DNA from: an uncultured bacterium
Lineage (GTDB): Bacteria > Verrucomicrobiota > Lentisphaeria > Victivallales > UBA1829
Assembly: GCA_900549045.1 (NCBI GenBank)
Contig: URNE01000081.1
Span: 1 to 8,334 of the forward strand
DNA length: 8,334 bases
Reading direction: 5' to 3'
Positions 7,601 to 8,334 of this stretch are shown one piece after another. How positions within the stretch are numbered: the stretch's first letter is position 1; every line of letters starts with the position of its first letter. Below the pieces are notes generated by a model. It saw nothing but the letters and a program-made list of their open reading frames with translations, ran no database searches and was not told the DNA's origin. The translations under genes were made by a program, and so were the position numbers.

Positions 7601-8123
7601 GAGCAAGCACCCAGATGTTGTAGCAATTGGTATACGCCTTGACTTTGAAGCGTTTCGAAAAGTGTTTCCATTCCGTTCCGGGACGGAAGGAGAAAGCTTT
7701 CAGCATGGGATAATAGTGGTCGCGATCCTGATCGGGAAACGCGCGGAAATCGATGGAATAGGCGCGGAGCGGCTGAAGCTTTCCGTTCTCGTCCGGCAGG
7801 ACTTTGGCGTCGAAGGAGATTTCCACTTCGCCGTCGCGGGTCAGCATGAAATCGGCAAGCTCAAGCTGCCAGTGCGAAACGCCGGAATAACCCGGGATCA
7901 TCAGCCCCTGCCCGTCCTTTCCCTCCCCGACGGTGACGGAGGTATAGATTTTATCGGGCGCAGCCTGAACAGTTTTGAGCGCGGCGCGGTTGACGCAGAG
8001 GAAGTATCCGGGCGCGCCTTTTCCGGGGATTCCGAGCTCCATTCCGGCGTTGCGGTTGAGGAGCTCCCCGGCGGGGAGCAGGAACGAAGCGGTGAGAAAC
8101 GCAGAGCAGAGAAGATGTTTCAT
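4686..8123 (-). CDS. Secreted multimodular clan GH-A glycoside hydrolase with carbohydrate-binding modules
   Basis: This is a 1145-residue exported enzyme. In order: signal peptide 1-19; CBM4/9-like jelly roll about 20-198 (ends LCLDNFRFEYVD); Ig-like beta domain about 200-306; (beta/alpha)8 barrel about 308-650; beta-sandwich about 651-735; a further beta region; a CBM9-like domain about 810-980 (GGSAVEVFLDP ... YRMEILIPLDELPP); and a second CBM4/9-like jelly roll about 984-1145 (LPNGDFSQ ... DLFVDSATLTL). The barrel shows the clan GH-A signature: WEMTNEP supplies the likely acid/base Glu 476 on strand 4, and PMWCTELYY the likely nucleophile Glu 581 on strand 7, implying a retaining mechanism. 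GH39- or GH5-like families are the nearest guess; the exact family and substrate cannot be told by eye. The ATG at 8123 has AAGGAG at 8135-8130 with a 6-base spacer and lies 13 bases after the preceding gene's stop, so it is within an operon. Confidence 0.85.
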   Translation of the reverse strand: MKHLLCSAFLTASFLLPAGELLNRNAGMELGIPGKGAPGYFLCVNRAALKTVQAAPDKIYTSVTVGEGKDGQGLMIPGYSGVSHWQLELADFMLTRDGEVEISFDAKVLPDENGKLQPLRAYSIDFRAFPDQDRDHYYPMLKAFSFRPGTEWKHFSKRFKVKAYTNCYNIWVLAPYVPSGTTLNALCLDNFRFEYVDSVPAPVPEEYSVIPDRGDQLYSRGDLVAYTVRARLNDARETLEAKLVFKREYNDSPAAIEAITLKRGKDGTYTGEKSFALREFGSFTTELMIAGKKLRGIDTSVQVMRPAVKHPFGSFGWGLGMNDEGGFPIGRAGKEGVENYSIMTNSFEREFRLMKAAGANMMRVWARWRLIEPEAGKFTASLLGLQMELLKKYDIEPLFVLMGGLVIHGGQATMDKYLAGNIRGSQWPEHLFRYYHQSERKNAGSILPPMDYYAKYLDFVYKTWGGQVRCWEMTNEPGVFGVPAKNYIDYQKFTYDYLKRKNPENLLIGNGVTGDFGMNVVKWCDQLNAVDRNYVDTLDGVAFHPYACGLDYIHGARGLYAQCIRNIQNTLAKPKPMWCTELYYIQTARRKQINHGRDFSRYDSNDLLRHFLDGIYNGVKASPSPAVDSFFQTPDRMVNLRGMTQLAAAMNSLSFLLTDMVNFRKIDLGSLVRAGMFTDKSGTKALGFLYDMRPSGSLWMPGAGSAQILDLYGNPLAAGTVPLGFEPRYLTGSPAEVERMLSKSAFKVANPVELFGRFFNDELYMEADNRTGSAGIVDAEVGDLPVRFAFENDPEHAVIRLAGVKTAPANVKTVAKTPAYTLPATVKLSRGTTAHLSAGNGTLKLELSVADPSVKAAEGNSLWGGSAVEVFLDPSPFRELSRDAVKPYQYAFAAVPSKGTGMTALAIRNSATKASRKVEKTADGYRMEILIPLDELPPAAVYGFDIEISRPGEKTKESLGANPGNSFRYRLHYHLFRLPEGSLPNGDFSQVSFGDPAAWCYEIRSGVSFRCAPEFGRTGNGMKIEVRKPDGRPAVAGQRFKIEPGRFSYGVFQILARYENVQTLKSGRGRNGVRFSVGFPRGRAEYGYDKLKADTTGSSDWTLYQLEFKIPADADYLVPEFGFGPATTGDLFVDSATLTLYGDKK

Positions 8124-8129
8124 GACAGG

Positions 8130-8135
8130 CTCCTT
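8130..8135 (-). promoter_or_regulatory. Ribosome binding site of the large glycoside hydrolase
   Basis: On the minus strand AAGGAG, a near-perfect Shine-Dalgarno sequence, stands six bases before the ATG at 8123 and inside the 13-base gap after the upstream stop. It fixes the start of the hydrolase and leaves no room for a separate promoter. Confidence 0.85.
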
Positions 8136-8136
8136 T

Positions 8137-8261
8137 TCAGTCTTTGTTCGTCGCGAAATATTTCTCCCAGATTTGAGAGCCGCGCGAATTGTTGTTGAAC
8201 GCGTTCAGTTCGGAAACGACATCGATCATTGCGGCGTGTCCGTCATAGAACTGCGCGGTTG
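8137..8261 (-). CDS. C-terminal end of a pseudopilin-like (prepilin-type, H-X9-DG) protein, 5' part missing
   Basis: About 41 codons before the TGA at 8139-8137 are visible, reading ...TAQFYDGHAAMIDVVSEL... and ending ...IWEKYFATNKD. The F-Y-D-G-H element is the hallmark of the C-terminal end of the prepilin-type N-terminal methylation proteins (type II secretion pseudopilin-like, DUF1559/H-X9-DG group), which are greatly expanded in Planctomycetota and Lentisphaerota; the N-terminal part is off the genomic end of the contig. These proteins are membrane-anchored and face the outside; their functions are mostly unproven. The gene precedes the secreted hydrolase by 13 bases on the same strand, so they should be co-transcribed. 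The genomic sequence stops at about 8261, where adapter begins, so anything in frame beyond that is not real. The assignment rests on a short stretch and on context. Confidence 0.6.
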
Positions 8262-8334
8262 AGATCGGAAGAGCGTCGTGTAGGGAAAGAGTGTAGATCT
8301 CGGTGGTCGCCGTATCATTAAAAAAAAAAAAAAA
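8262..8334. other. Illumina adapter sequence plus poly-A at the contig end (artefact)
   Basis: From 8262 (AGATCGGAAGAGCGTCGTG...) to 8319 (...GTATCATT) the sequence is the full 58-base reverse complement of the TruSeq universal adapter, followed by 15 A (8320-8334), the usual pattern when a read runs past a short insert and its adapter. It is not biological, should be trimmed, and marks the true genomic end at about 8261. Confidence 0.98.

Noticed and set aside
6294..8198. A 634-codon open frame on the + strand
   Set aside because: It lies antisense to the secreted hydrolase, whose domains, signal peptide and ribosome binding site are clear. Its product has no recognisable domain, and such frames are common opposite GC-rich genes.
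8320..8334. Poly-A as a biological tail or homopolymer tract
   Set aside because: It directly follows complete sequencing adapter and is an instrument read-through artefact.
1..8334. tRNA, rRNA, CRISPR array, insertion sequence or phage genes
   Set aside because: No regularly spaced repeats, transposase motifs, cloverleaf-like segments or rRNA stretches were seen; the space is filled by the listed genes and short intergenic regions.

Overview
The window looks like a bacterial chromosomal contig from a carbohydrate-degrading organism with more than half G+C over most of its length. A lineage of the Planctomycetota-Verrucomicrobiota-Chlamydiota superphylum, most plausibly Lentisphaerota (Victivallis-like), fits best. 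That assignment is an inference from the gene style: an AraC regulator beside glycoside hydrolases, a pseudopilin-type protein ending in an F-Y-D-G-H motif placed directly before a secreted hydrolase, and small secreted jelly-roll proteins. No marker gene is present to confirm it. The right end is not genomic: about 8262-8319 is the reverse complement of the Illumina TruSeq universal adapter, followed by 15 A.

Left part (1-2347): the 3' portion of a NifA-type sigma-54-dependent activator (GAF, AAA+, Fis-type HTH) enters from the left edge on the + strand. Nine bases after it, on the opposite strand, ends an AraC-family regulator.

Middle (2348-3728): a short divergent intergenic region carries two back-to-back sigma-70-like promoters. 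One serves the AraC gene on the minus strand. The other serves a cytoplasmic GH27-type alpha-galactosidase on the + strand, whose reading frame is cut by an in-frame TAA at codon 19, inside the conserved N-terminal G-W-N-S-F-D-C motif. AraC plus alpha-galactosidase reads as a local sugar-sensing and degradation unit, now probably damaged.

Island (about 3751-4150): an AT-rich stretch (about 33% G+C by hand count) holds the 5'-truncated end of an unrecognised, probably acquired gene. A strong hairpin follows, lying between two converging transcription units.

Right part (4159-8261, minus strand): a tightly packed operon running right to left. It contains the C-terminal end of a pseudopilin-like protein, a 1145-residue secreted multimodular clan GH-A glycoside hydrolase with several carbohydrate-binding-like modules, and a 176-residue secreted jelly-roll protein whose start overlaps the hydrolase stop by four bases. 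The set suggests extracellular or surface polysaccharide attack, complementary to the intracellular alpha-galactosidase.
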